Shown: piece after piece, positions 45,871 to 58,900 of the stretch
Position numbering within the stretch: position 1 is the stretch's first letter
How the letters are laid out: every line of letters starts with the position of its first letter
DNA from: Rhytidiadelphus loreus
Taxonomy: Eukaryota > Streptophyta > Bryopsida > Hypnales > Hylocomiaceae
Length of the DNA stretch: 64,000 nt
Direction: 5' to 3'
Assembly (NCBI GenBank): GCA_947034895.1
Contig: OX344762.1
Location: 46,851,087-46,915,086 of the forward strand
Notes under the pieces: generated by a model
What the model was told of the DNA's origin: nothing
Databases searched by the model: none
Seen by the model: only the letters and a program-made list of their open reading frames with translations
Program-made: the position numbers and the translations under genes

Positions 45871-48800
45871 TTATGTGGATCTCTTTTTAGGCGGTAGTTT
45901 GATTGGAATGAGTTCATAAGGGTTTAGATTTTAGGAAACACGAGTTGAGCTTTCAAAGGTTAACCTCAAGTAAGGACACACAACCCCCATGACCAAGGTA
46001 GTGAACCAATAGGTGTATTTATTTAGGCTAATAGTAAAGTCATCCAACGGACCCGACTTTGATCAATGGCGTCCTTCCATTGGACCACTCTAGGCAGCAA
46101 TGGCCTTCTAGGGTTAACCCAAGAAGGATGGATTGGTCATTGTGTAAATCATCCTTTCGGATAGCAAATGAATCATTTGCTTACAAAAATCCAAGAAGTC
46201 AAACCATTGGAGGTCAAACTAATATGTAAGACTTCCCTTTTTACACACAAAATTCCAAAAATGAACATTTGCACTAGTTTTGCACTTTTGTCCTGTATAG
46301 AAGGATTCTAGATGTCATCCATCAGACACTTAGTTAGTATCTGCAACATCCTTCTAGGATTAAATTAAAGATTTGGTCTCCCTTATTGGGAGGGTGATTG
46401 CAAGAAAGACCAAACGATTTTGATAGTGTTTGGTCAAAAACTTTGTTTTTTCTACCCAATACTAGGAGTACTACAAAACGGAGCAATTTCAGTTGTTGAT
46501 CTGAAAAATCAACAGACAATAGTACTTTTGAGTACTTAATAATACTGAAACAGTACTACTTGAAAAAAATGATAGTTTGTCATAGAAAGTAGATAAAATT
46601 AAGTATAAATTAATAATAATTAGAAAATCATGAATAAAAAAAAACTAAAAATTGGCCATTTGTAAAGACTTGATAGTGATTACATTTCACCAAAAACTAA
46701 AAGTTGAAACCATCATGAATGTTTAGAGCACTATGTGCAAGGGACCCCTATTTGCATGGATGTCGAGGACAAAGAATTGTGTTTTTTTGAATGTCCTTTG
46801 GTGGGCACATGCTCATCTAGTGTGGAAATAGCCCACAAAAAAATTTAAGTGAACATCATAATTTTTGGATGCTCCATAGTACTAAAAACCTCTAAACCAC
46901 AAAGTGGGACAAATTAGCTAAATTGACATTTAATTATAAAATTATTTTTCAAAATTTATGAAAAATAATGAATCTCATGATTTCTCAGTTAGCCATATTC
47001 AATAAAAATTTCAAGTCCATCAGCTTCATTTTCTGAAAGTTATGATTGATGGCAACTCAGTTTCTTCAATTGTGACGCCTCATAGGACTGGCCTTTCTTG
47101 CAATCACCCGGGAGGAGTATGCATAGGCAAAAAAAAATGTAAAAAAGAGTATTGGAAACCATAACATTCTTGAACTTCAAGGTACTAAGCAAGGCTTTTT
47201 GCTTTTCACGGCTTTCGATACATACAAACTAGAATGAAGCCATTGTAGCCATGAATCATAGGTTGTCTGTACGAGGAGTAATTAATCTTGGTACAATGAC
47301 ACGATGATAGAAGGATTCTAAGCCTCCTTCTTCCAGAATGTCACGACAACAATTTATTTGGGTAAGTTGAAGGCACCCATTACTAACCAGCGCCCCCATC
47401 AACAATCAATAGGGTGCCGTATTTCCAACTAAGGACGGACAAATTTCCATTTCCTCATTGGAATGCCACGTTTTTCTCCTTCTTCAACAGGTTTGGACCA
47501 ACAAGCTTGATCATGACACATATGTGAGCAAGAAAGTAGGAAGCAATATCAGCGGGAAAGTAGTCAGTTCTCGAATGATCGGAATTAGAAGAGTCTAGAC
47601 ATTGGCTTATAGGTCCAGCGCACTTTTCGCCTCCCAAAATCCATAGTCATTTCAGTTCAAGCGATAAAATTTCCAATTTTTTTTTGCAATCCGGTCATTT
47701 CTGTCCATGCACCTCTGAAAATATTTGCTTTTACCTTGCACTGGCTACCCCAGATCATGTCCAAAATTGCTTATATTTGATCGGTTTATGGGTGCCTTCA
47801 CCTCAGTCAGACACACCATGGTCATGCTTGCTTACTAAAACGGCTTGTTTGTAGTTACATCCATCACGTACACAAAGCTCTAAAAACCAAAACTGGTAAT
47901 AAAAGATCACGACGTGAAACTCACCACGATGGCATCCTTCCAAAACGGAATGAAGTAAAGATCACGACGTGAAGCTCACCACGATCGCATCCGCATCCAA
48001 AACGAATCAAGTTTGTTAAGGAATGCCTTCGGTACAAACAAACTCAGATCATCATCTTAATTCCCGCACGCACATCGATATCAAAGCTTAGAGAGTTCAA
48101 TTAAATCTCCAAACCGTTGTACGTTTTGGCTTTTGTTCTGTCCTTGTGTGTCCCCGCCAGGCCACATGTGGCTGGCGGTTTGTATTTTTACTCTCGCAAT
48201 GAAATTCCCTTTCATTTGTGTCAAAAACAAACAAACAAACCGTTGTACGTTACAGAAGAAGGATCATACAGCCAAATCGATCCTCGTGGAACATTCTCCA
48301 AGCGATCTGCTAGCAAGATCTAGCTTGAGAATTGAAACAACAACAGCAATGTTGTAAAGGCCAGCTCTGACTGCAACTACAAAGATTTTCGTACCCTTCA
48401 ATTCAGCTGGTCATTGTCTGTGTGTCACTCTGTTCCAAAGTTTCGTTTCGACATACTGTACAACTCAGAATCTTGCATGTAGAAACTCGATCGAAACAAA
48501 CAAAAAAGAAGTAGCAAAGCAATTCCAATCACGGGAACGCTCGAGTACAGTACATTGAAAAGAAAACTTGAACAAAAGAGTGTGTAAAATTAAAGCGGCT
48601 ACTAAGGCCGAGAGCATAGCAAGGACAGATCGATAGGAGCGTGATTGTACTGTACAGTGTGCACAATCTCGAGCTCTTGTAAAAGTGGGCTTACCACTTG
48701 CACCAAATTCAAAATAGACCAGTTCAAGCTTGCCGTTCTTGCTGATCTTAGCAGGAGCTGCAAAGAAAAAAGAAAAAGAAAAAAAGTCCTTTCATCCATG

Positions 48801-48973
48801 TTCATGTCCCGAAGACGATATGTGAGGAAAATGGAAATATAGGGAAACTTGTAGTCTATCATAACACGAAACAAAACGGACATAATTTATCCAGCAGTGA
48901 AAAGATAAATGCAGTGATAAAGTTGTAGCTTAAATTGTGTGTGAGTCGAGCTAACTCTCTACTTTACACAAGG
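45871..48973. other. Gene-free stretch
   Basis: No coding region is recognised. It includes a duplicated block of about 54 bp at 47904-48000. Small open frames at 46334-46519, 47455-47637 and 48117-48357 have no recognisable domain. Confidence 0.45.
47904..48000 (+). repeat. Two-copy 54-bp tandem repeat
   Basis: AGATCACGACGTGAAACTCA at 47904 and AGATCACGACGTGAAGCTCA at 47958 begin two copies that also share CCACGATNGCATCC and CAAAACG. The copies differ at a few bases. Confidence 0.8.
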
Positions 48974-49170
48974 CACTACAAGAGAAAGGGGTGTTTTAAG
49001 TATAATCCTAGTAGCATAGTCCTATAATTAATGGCCTTTAACTTTAGGGGATATTTAGTAAAATTTTACTAGACATACGTGTGTTTTTGAACAATAATAT
49101 TTTACTGAAGATCTTGTAAAAGGTCATTACTTATAGGATTGTACTTGAAACACCTCGTTCCCTTGTAGTG
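48974..49170. mobile_element. CACTA-type MITE, copy B (197 bp)
   Basis: Same family as 45665-45870. It begins CACTACAAGAGAAAGGGGTG and ends CCTTGTAGTG, with AGG on both sides (48971-48973, 49171-49173). The body also aligns (GGTCATTACTTATAGGA near the right end in both). Confidence 0.9.
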
Positions 49171-49883
49171 AGGCAAAGATTTGAGATAAACAAACACAAG
49201 AGATCTGAGAAGAGATCCTACCCCCCCTCGATTGGTGCAAAAATCATTTATTATTTGATTCACCTTGTTCAACTTGCTCAATGTCCAAGTAACAAGAATG
49301 AGCATACAAAGGTGCCACTTAGAGCCTGTTGTTTCCATTGGTAATTGGAACTAGAGGCCCATCCGGGTTGACCATAGGCAAAGAGGAGAAAAAACTTGGA
49401 AATCTTAACGTGATGTAAACCAATCCATTATTTACCGTTTGCTTTCCAATTCTATCAATAGACCAATCCAATTTGGTCACCTAATTTTGGGCCCGATTTC
49501 ATCCATAAAACATCCAAATCTGTTCTTCTTCAAAGCGTTCTATGACAAAATAAAAAAATTTATGACATCAAGGGGTAATGTGTCACTCCATTAATGGTGA
49601 AATACTTAATACTTGACTTGGGCGGTTTTGGGTTGGTTAGGGAACATTTATGACTCTAATCTATAGGCAGTTTTGTAATTTCAAGGTAGACCACTTCAAA
49701 AATTCACCGAAATTACAATTTTAATTTAAAAATTATAATTCCACTTGGGTTTGATTTGTTTGTGAACCATGTGCAAAACTCAATGAAAAATATATGCCCT
49801 TCTTGGAGTTGACCCCATATTGCAAATTAGGGTGGTAATAGGCTTGTCTACCTTATCGTCGTTATCTACCATTTACAGACACA
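49171..49883. other. Intergenic, no gene seen
   Basis: AT-rich sequence between the MITE and the presumed TRM112 upstream region. No feature recognised. Confidence 0.4.
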
Positions 49884-49967
49884 TAGTCCTTCCATGACCT
49901 AATCTGTGGGTTCCAGTCCTTCTGTGACCTAATCTCTGGATTGCAGTCCTTCTATGACCTAATCTCT
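49884..49967 (+). repeat. Three-copy 30-31-bp tandem repeat
   Basis: Copies at 49884, 49915 and 49945 follow the pattern AGTCCTTCNRTGACCTAATC, about 0.8 kb upstream of the TRM112 start. It contains TGACC words but no identified function. Confidence 0.8.
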
Positions 49968-50552
49968 TGTGAAGACAACTCGGATCGCAGTGAATGCTAT
50001 GAATTCATGTCCTATGAAGCAAATCTCTTCAAGCTGCCCAGGATTTCCAAAAAACTCAACAGCAAGTTTCACCGCTTCGCTTCTCGCTTCACCCTGCCTG
50101 CCGTTTTCACCTTCGATCCGCGTTGGAGAGTAGTGCAGAGAAATGCGTGCACCTTGTAATTGAAGCTGCCGCATTTCAGTTTTTTTCTACATCCCGAGAA
50201 TCCATTTCACGTTTTCTCTCAGGTGATCTCGCCGCGCTGCACTACTCTTGTTGCCGTTGTCATTCCTCTATAGAATCTCTGCTGTTGGATGTCTTGCTCA
50301 TGTTGCTGGTGTCGTTCCTCTGTACAACCTTTTTTTTAGTTCCTTCATCGAAAAGCATTGGAATTCCTGCTCATTTTCTTAATTCCAGAAAACTTAGGGC
50401 TTACTTAGGGTTTGGAGTTTCGTAGCGATCGAGCATGCGGCATTGAAAGAGGTGCAGCTACTGACACAAGTGGATTTGCGTTTTAAGAGCTTCATAATTT
50501 GCGCAGGTAGATCTCGTTCTCCATTCTCATTCTGCACACAACACAAAAAGGG

Positions 50553-50655
50553 TGTCACACCTTCTTCATGGAGAAAGGCTCCTAATTGGCTCCTCTTTTC
50601 TCTCCACAATTTCTCATTCTTCAAAGAAGTTTCATTCTTGGAGAAGGTGTAACAA
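50553..50655. mobile_element. Short MITE of the ACACCTTCTTC family
   Basis: The left end TGTCACACCTTCTTCATGGAG and right end (reverse complement) GTTACACCTTCTCCAAG match the termini of the foldback element at 26655-27800. At 103 bp it is a strongly deleted member. It sits 110 bp upstream of the TRM112 ATG, within the likely leader or first non-coding intron. Confidence 0.6.
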
Positions 50656-50765
50656 CTCCTACTAGTGGTGAAATTCAAGTGCTTGCGGTCAGAATCTTAC
50701 TCTCTTATTGTATTTAGGGTTTGCGGAAGATTACGCTTGAAATTTGGGACGCTTTGTCGATCACG

Positions 50766-51963
50766 ATGAAGCTCCTCACGCACAACATGCTGGCGTGCAA
50801 CATCAAGGGCGTGACGAAAGGATTTCCCCTGCTCATAGAGGCCACGAAATTAGAGACCAAAGAGGCGGAGATGAATCCGGAGTTTTTGAGACATATTTTC
50901 CCCAAGCTGGATTGGAAGGCGCTTCACGGGGCCGCGCACAGTGTACGAGTTCGCCTCATGGCTTTGCAAGAGTCTTTGTGATTATGTGTAGGAGTGCTGG
51001 ACAGTAAATTGTAATTGCTCTCATTTTTCTTCTCTATTAAATTTTTTTTTTAGGGTTAGAAATCAATTTTGTGTGTTCTCTATGCACATAGAGGCATTTG
51101 GAGTAGGGTTTAGGGTTTAGGGTTCTCCGGGACGTGATGTAATTCTAGGGTACACAGACTACAACGTGGGAAAATAATTTTGTTACGAACTCAGTTTTAG
51201 TTTTTGGATGTTTTGGATAAGCCATTCGCTGTGGATATAAAATAGCTCTAACGATAGGTTTCTGCAAGTCTTTGGAGAGGTCGTAACTTGTGGGGTTGGT
51301 AATGCGTTGCAGTTGGGCCTGAATGACATTCCCGAGCATGTAGAGCCTGCAATGCTGGAAGACGAAGATTTCCTCCAGAAGTTTCACCATGCATTGCTTG
51401 AGGTATTTTTGTGATACTTTTGTGGGAGTCTAAAACTTATTAGTATATTAAACCCTCTTGAATCTTTCCACCTGGGGTTCGAAATTTTTCATTATGATGT
51501 AGTTTGAATGTGTGACAAGGGTGCTACACTCAATGATAGTGTGACTATTGTGCAGGATATCTAGAATGTCGTTCAGAGAAGGGCATAATAAAGAGGCTTT
51601 AGTGCAATTACTACAGTTGCAACAGTCAATAATGTAACCCCATCGCCATTAGATGGAGTCGTTGATGCTTTGCAAAATTTCGAAGTTGAGTGCTTGAATA
51701 GGGTTTATTCTAGATCGCTGTTTGAGTTGCTTCTACGTTGTTGGAAGATTTTGCAGTGGTATCAGCAACCATGTTTCCATGGCCGTTATAAAATTAGTTA
51801 GGTTACCATGAAACTATTTTCTAAGTTTGCATAATTTCATGTGCTTATTTGTGCGTGGCAGGTTCACTTGGAGGAGGGTGCCCTGATCTGTCCAGAGACC
51901 AACCGACGATTTCCGGTCACAAAAGGTGTTCCCAACATGCTGCTTAATGAAGATGAGGTGTAA
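50766..51963 (+). CDS. TRM112: Multifunctional methyltransferase subunit TRM112
   Basis: Three coding exons, 50766-50942, 51313-51402 and 51862-51963, join in phase 0 through GT-AG introns to give 122 residues, the family's usual length (about 124). TRM112 is a small zinc-ribbon protein. It stabilises and activates methyltransferases acting on tRNA (Trm9, Trm11), rRNA (Bud23) and release factor eRF1 (Mtq2) in cytosol and nucleus. Family landmarks are the start [15 protein letters not shown] with Cys11, [22 protein letters not shown]-type helix [19 protein letters not shown] with Cys99, and the C-terminus [12 protein letters not shown]. The start is fixed by this N-terminus. Intron 1 holds three TTTAGGG units, a telo-box form common near plant translation and ribosome-biogenesis genes, which may aid expression. 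VPS52 converges from the right. Confidence 0.96.
51104..51124 (+). promoter_or_regulatory. Telo-box / telomere-like tract in TRM112 intron 1
   Basis: Three consecutive TTTAGGG-type units lie 160 bp into intron 1. Single telo-box-like words also occur upstream at 50404 and 50714. In plants such boxes in leaders and first introns of translation-related genes act as expression elements. Here the role is inferred. Confidence 0.55.
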
Positions 51964-52926
51964 CGTTGGTTGGGCGGTTTCATTTAACAGTTGATTTAGT
52001 GGGTTTGGATGGTAGTGCAAAAGTGAGGGGTTTCATATCGTTGCTTTGCTTGAGATTACGTGATCTTTGTAGTCAACCTAGCTTTCTTCTATCTTAGTTC
52101 CTATAAGTGCAAATCCATTGATAGAAGAGATTGCTTATTAGTGTCTACAAGTGCTCAGTATTGTTTAATCCTGTAAAGATCAAGGAATCTTAATTTTGCA
52201 AGTGATAAATTCTATCAACTATGTTGTGAAGAACACAACTTAAATGAGAAAGTTCTATCTCACTAGAATCAGCGAAGAAAATTGCATGTGTTGGTCGAAG
52301 AATAAATAGAATTCAACAACAGAGAATCCCAGTAAGGTGTACTTCAAACTTCAAAAACCAACATGGGACACAATTTTGGTTTCTAGGTCCTGTAGTTCAC
52401 AATATACCAAAAGCCGTTGAAGGCAAGTGTCTTTGAGTATCACAAATTGATCAATCAGGTCGAAATAGATTTCATCTAGAACAGCAATCAAAGCAGGATT
52501 TTCCCATCTCTCTTCAAGATATGTCTATTAACGCCTCTTCAAACACAAGAACAGGCGGCATAAAATCCATCACATCCCTCACCGAGTAAAACAGTGATCA
52601 ATCTCTGACAAGAATCGACGGAGCGACTGTAGATTGAAACAGAGGATAATCCCTGCTTCCCACGTTCAAGATTTGCTGTACAGTACATATAATATCTTGC
52701 TCAGCTCGAAGGGCTATCCGCTGTCCCTGTAAACTTGAACAAATGAGGATGATTGCTGATCTAAGCAAATCAAAAATTTCGGTCAGGAATGGGTATTTAG
52801 AGAGAAGACCAATTGGCTGAGCGGGACGACTACCTCACTAGGGGCTCCTTCTAGAAACTAAATAGAGAGAAAAATGGGGACTGGTCGTAGCCTTTAAAAT
52901 AAAGCGAACAAAATTGAGCAAGGAAC
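51964..52926. other. TRM112-VPS52 convergent intergenic region
   Basis: Holds the 3' UTRs and polyadenylation regions of two convergent genes. No other gene was seen, and no single terminator element can be assigned. Confidence 0.5.
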
Positions 52927-55900
52927 CTAAAACGTTCTAGAGTACTTCTTGATCTCATACATGATTGAAGATATAGACACAACATCTTTGCCAAGTGCAT
53001 CACCCCCACCCACTCGCTTGAGCGAGTCAGACAAGCGTGTATAGTACAGAAGTAGTTGTGTGAGTGCGGCTCGCAGAATCTCCATGCCACACACAAAGTT
53101 GCTAAATGAGGTGATGACGTCCTTGTGCATCACTTCGATCGCCGTCTTCCATCGAACTGCGAAGTCCTTCACCAGGGGTTCAACCTCCTCCAATTTGATT
53201 GGTTGTGCATTGCTGGTCGCGGTATCCTCACCTGATGTGAAAGACATGCAATTCGTTAAAAGGGCTCAAAACTAGAGTGTCCAAGGATCACCCAGTAGCA
53301 CTACTAGCTCACTGGAATTAGATATTCATTACTTGCACTGTACAGGGTTGTGTCAGCAGATTGGTGCCTACTCCAGCTAACTATCTTGCAATGAGTTTAC
53401 ATTCATTCCCACCAGTTAACTTGACCCGATTTTGGACAAGTAAATTGATTGGGCCAATACCAATCGTTTAAAGTGCTGAATCCGCCCACACTAACCAAGT
53501 AGCAGCAGTTAACTAACTTGAAAACCTAGCCCCCTATTAGATGCCTTGCAAGTGCAGGCATACAATAGGTTAATTAATTTCCAGTTAGCTAATTGGCGCT
53601 ACTTTTGGGGGCGCCTACAAAATTGTATTGAGGATAGTGCCGAAAAGGCATTTCAGTTAGTGACAAACCTGCGCGTGTTTTCACAAATGCTATAAGTGCA
53701 CCAAAATGCTCCCTCAGTTCCTCCTCCTGCGTAAAATGGTGATAATTATCAGAAATTTATTTTGCTAGAATACTGGTACTTTCGAAAATTCTTTTTGAGT
53801 ACAGGAATACCGACTGGGAGCAGGCAGCCTACGCTGCAAAAAAAACGTACCACAAATACTGTGGTACTGCTTTTCAGGAGTTCTTCAAACTGCTGTTGTG
53901 TTTTTCCACCGTCCGTACCAGCTTCCTGAACAAGAAGCAACACACAGGTCGGGTCAAGTTATAATTAACCAGTAAAAATTCAAATATAACATTTAAGAGA
54001 AGTGCTTGACCAGGAAGTGCCCAAATAGCCAAAAGTGGCCGCTTCAATACGCATTGGAGTTGATTTAGTTTACACAGGAAGCTTAAAGGAGGTAAGAGAT
54101 ATACCATTCGAAAGAAGAAACCTAGACCCCCTAAATTTTTTGAGCGATAGAAATATGTTTTGAAAGTTACTATAATCAACTATTAGATTCCGTACTGGGA
54201 TTTCTAATTCTAGCTTGGGCACTTCCGTTTAACACACAAGGATAGTATGGTTGGATCTGGTCGCTGACCTTGAGAACAGAAAGAACGAGGTCATAGTTGT
54301 TGATAAGAAATATTGTCTGTTGCTTTTGCTGTTTGAACATTCGTGCAAGCTTCACGAGTAAATCATCTACTGCCACACGTAGTCGCTCCAAATTTAAATC
54401 TAGCTGCAAAACTCACACCAGAATGATCAGTCTGCATTACTAACTGAAACCCATGACAACATTTGATCAAATTTGAAGGCATCAAAAATCTCACTGAACC
54501 ATTAAAAATTATCATCTTTGTATGTTTTGTCTTACAAATCAAGATGGACCAGGGAAATAGTGCACAGTTCCAAGCGAAACAGACTTGTGGCTAATGGGAT
54601 GCCTGGAGATGCCCAGGTAAAGCAACCACACACCTGACCATCTCCATTCTTGATCGTAAGGTGTAGAAGACTTGCGGCAAATTCAGCATAGCGCCTAGTC
54701 ACGTAGTGTGGACGAACGTCATCTTCCCAAAGTGCCCGGGGGTTAGCAGTCCGCAAGCTACTGAGATGCATGTCAAACACCATTTTGAAACGCGGCCATA
54801 GTACAAGGACCAACTGCATTCATCGCAACTCACCCATACTTAGCTGACAAGTGCATGTAAACGGTCGCAATCCATAAAAAAGAAAATAATCTTTTCTTGT
54901 TTTCTTTGTTAAACATCCAAAATGATCCAACAAATTAGTGATAATATCATACTACCGATAAGACTTTTCGTGAGACCATAATATTCATTTTCAATTTCCA
55001 TTCAATCGTCCAACAGTCAATTCAGCTGTTTTCCTAAATGTAGGTACTCACTACTCACAAGACCATAAGATGTTCTCAGATAACGAGATGCTCGTTGAAC
55101 ATGCAAATCTGACCAAAGGTAGGGCACAAAGAAGGGTCCACTTTACGAAGGAAACAAGGTCGCAATTATCTCAACAAAGCAGAACGAAGTACAAGGACTT
55201 CGATTACAATTCTGTGATTTAACTAGAGAAAAATAAACGCGCCATTTGCGTTAGCTGTAATCCTCTGAAAGTACTTCAAAGTTCGTGAAATCTAGCTCGT
55301 GGAATAATCAGGCTAAGAAAACGGGACAAGTGCATGAATGTTCACCTTGTCAAAGTAGGAGTCTAGAGAAGGAATCCGTCTATTCCACATGATGAGCTGC
55401 ATCCCAAGAATTTGAAAGCAAGTCAGTATGATTGGGAAACAAAAATGAACAAAAATTTGACTCATGAACGAAGGCTTCACTTAAACATGACAAGCTCCCC
55501 CGAAAGAATCACCTTGTGTTCATTCGTCAGCCGGATCATGAGCAAGAGACCAATAGCGTCAAAACAGTTTGGTAGAACAGCATTCGTATGCTCTTCAATA
55601 ACAGCAAATGAACCTGAAAACATAGATACAGAGAGTAAGTACCCTGCCCCCGAAGCTAAACAGATTAGAGATAGAATTGCGTAAGATTAGATTGACTCAC
55701 GCTTGAAAGAAAATTAAGAGATGAATATGATCGTACCAGCAAAAATTTCATTAAAAATCGCATCCTCCCCGAAAAAATTTGTGCAAAATAAATACCTGCA
55801 AGTGTTGTCACCGATTAGATCAACGAAAATGAATCTGACTCAAATTCTGCTTTCTTCACTAGAATAAGTTAAGGGTACCGGTACATAGAAATTCAAATGA

Positions 55901-58900
55901 CCAGACAAGGGAAAAGTGCTTTACTCAGAGGTAGCAGTGTCCATAAGAAGTTTGTGCAGACTGCGAAACAGAACTTCGTATGGGAACTTGTGGCTACTAG
56001 ATTCAGCAATGTGGGGAATGATTGCTGGTCCATCCACTTCCTGTAGCCCCACAAAACACGTTACAAAGCCTAGCACTAAATACATTATCTTCAGGTGGAG
56101 TAAAATTCACACCGACTTTTCTTCATATTTCATACAGCACATTGCTAACCTCTTAAGTGACCAAACGGACAAAAGCGGCCATTGAAATAAATCATTTAGA
56201 AAGATTCAAGGAAGGCAACAAATGTACCAATAGAAAGAAGAAACCATAATCTACATTCTGGAACGAAATACATATGGTCTGAAAGGTTCTATAATCGACT
56301 ATTAGATCCCAAAGTGGACATTCTATTTTAGGTTATATTTTATATTTTACGACCTTTGCAAATATAAAGATAAGATTTAGTACCCTTAACACAGAAGCTC
56401 GATCGCCAAGAGCAAAGACAGCTCCACGATTTTTCAAAGGCTCCCTGGGCCGAGAAAATAGACCCGTACTTCGGGTGCCAACATCCTCCACTCCTAGAAG
56501 GTCATTCCTGGTCACTATGTCAAGCTGAAGCTTTTCAAGTGCTTGAATGTAGCTCCGGAAATGCACACTCAAAACCTGGAACACCATTAAAGAAATCAGT
56601 TGCTCACCAAAGAATGGAATCCGAAGGACATACTTTTCCCATAATACGACCCCAAAGCCTCAAGTTGAGAGTTTCTAGGGTAACAATATTCACCTTGCTC
56701 ATAGTGTCCACATAAGCTGCTCGCACCTCTGGATAAACCTCATGACCATGATCTTGTAGAAATGTTGCCACATACCTACATCCAATCGACAAAGCAGAAA
56801 TTTATGGGCTCTATGTCCACGTAATAAAACCGAAAAAAAATATTGGAGAAGGACAAAGCTGAACAAGGGCATATGTAGAGAACAGATATCCCCGTGACTA
56901 GGACGCAAGCCTCCAAGAAAAAGGGTTGTAGAGGGCATACTTGTACTTCAGAAGGACATTCTGCTGTAAAATTTGGATGTTGGTTTTCGGTCGTTTCAAA
57001 GCATACAGTTTCTGCATTAAAAATTCCCGTGCCTGCATATTTGAAAGACAATTTTCAGGTGTAAAATATCAATCGTTCAAACATCTAGGTCATCACAGCT
57101 AGAGTTGAGGTAAACCTTAAAGAGTTTTGAATCTGGTGACTTCAGCCAGAAACAGGTACACTTGGCACACATTGTTAACATTAAACACCTGGTTCTCATA
57201 CACAACAATCTAAGCAGATACATGCAACCGAAGACGAGTGTGAAGTAAAAAAGATACCTTAACAACTGCCTTGGCACGCAATCTTTCAAATTCAGGAATG
57301 ACGTCTTGCATTGCCAGAGAATCTTTGGAGCCTTTGCTTTCAGCTACATATGTCAACTTCTTACTTAGTGACTGAAGAACGTTCACATATTCCTCGTTGA
57401 CCTGCAAGTACTCAAGCAAGAGGACCAATCAGGTAACCAATCCAATATACTAGGGTGTGTCATTAGCTACCTTCAAAATTGTTTAGTAGACATTTTCAAA
57501 ATAAGAAAAAACATAGTCTAGTACAGGCAGGGCTGCTACAAAACTCCTGTCGATTGGGCTCAAGGCAGCCAGTGTTGGGCTCATGTAGTTCATCACACTC
57601 AATTTCTAATTAAGATTCTAATACGGGTTTACGAAACCACGGCCACTGCGTTTTACCAAAATCTGAATGACTGCCATTAGTATACAACTTCATTCCTCAG
57701 GCCGGGACAAGAAACGATCTGAAAACCCACCGAGGCTTGCAAACATACATTTAACTCACTTATTTAAAACACTGGGTATACCTTCTCGAACAGGTCCATT
57801 GAATGGGTCCATTATCAACAATCATCATATGATGGCTGTAATTGACCACTTTCTTTGCGAAGCAAACACTCTAATTCATAAGCTAGACACTCAGGGGCTA
57901 ATTGGAACCCATTGATAATCAGGGGTCGTATTTGACTCGACAGCAAAATCTTGCTAGGTATATTGAAGTCCATGGAACTGGAGTGTAAATTAATCACATG
58001 AATATTCAGATCATGGAAATACCCAGCAAGAAAAGAGGCCTACCTCTCCATCGACAATTGTGTCAATCATTCCTGGGGGTACTACTACTTCTTCAATGAA
58101 CGTAGCCAACTTCGCTTCTGCAACCTACATAAATCCCACAGTATATCCAACAGGTAACGTTACTGCTCATTCTTAAATCACCGTTCACGTCGCTGATTCA
58201 ACCGAACCCATGATGGACGACCAGTGAGTAAGGGGGAGGAGAAAGTGTAGAACAGTCGTCATGACACTATTTATGGCTTCATTTGTAATAAAAGAAACCC
58301 TCAAAACAACATAATTACAAGATATCATCATAATCGCATTCCATGAATGATATTGACATACCTTCCGGTTCTTCAATTTGATTCCCATGCTCATTGATTG
58401 CTCCTGAAGACTTTTAATCTCTGAGCTTATTGATCCCAAATCTGCCTGAGCAGGACAAGATACTATCTCAGCACATGAGAAGCGTGACACGTTGAAATAT
58501 AGGAGAGCAAGCACAGACAAAGAAACATATATCAGACAAGCAAACCATGAGTTTAGTGCTCAAGCTAATGACCTGAAAACCGCCAAGTAAGGACTCCATT
58601 TGCGTCAAGATTGTATCACATTCTCGTATTTGAGCATGTAATGAGACCAAATTGTCACTCTCTTTCATATAGTCCTGTACGTGAAGAAATAGACAACATC
58701 AGCATACTATCCATGTGACGGTGCATACTAAGAAGAACATCTCTGAGGTACATAGCTTATTAACAAAAGTGAACAGTAATGGAATGCTTTTGATAGAGAC
58801 GAGAATGATTGAACTTAAATCTAGCTAAACCATCAAAACATCTAACACGAGGAAGAAGGAAGGACCAAATGACCTGAATGGACTCAAGCTCCACTTGGCG

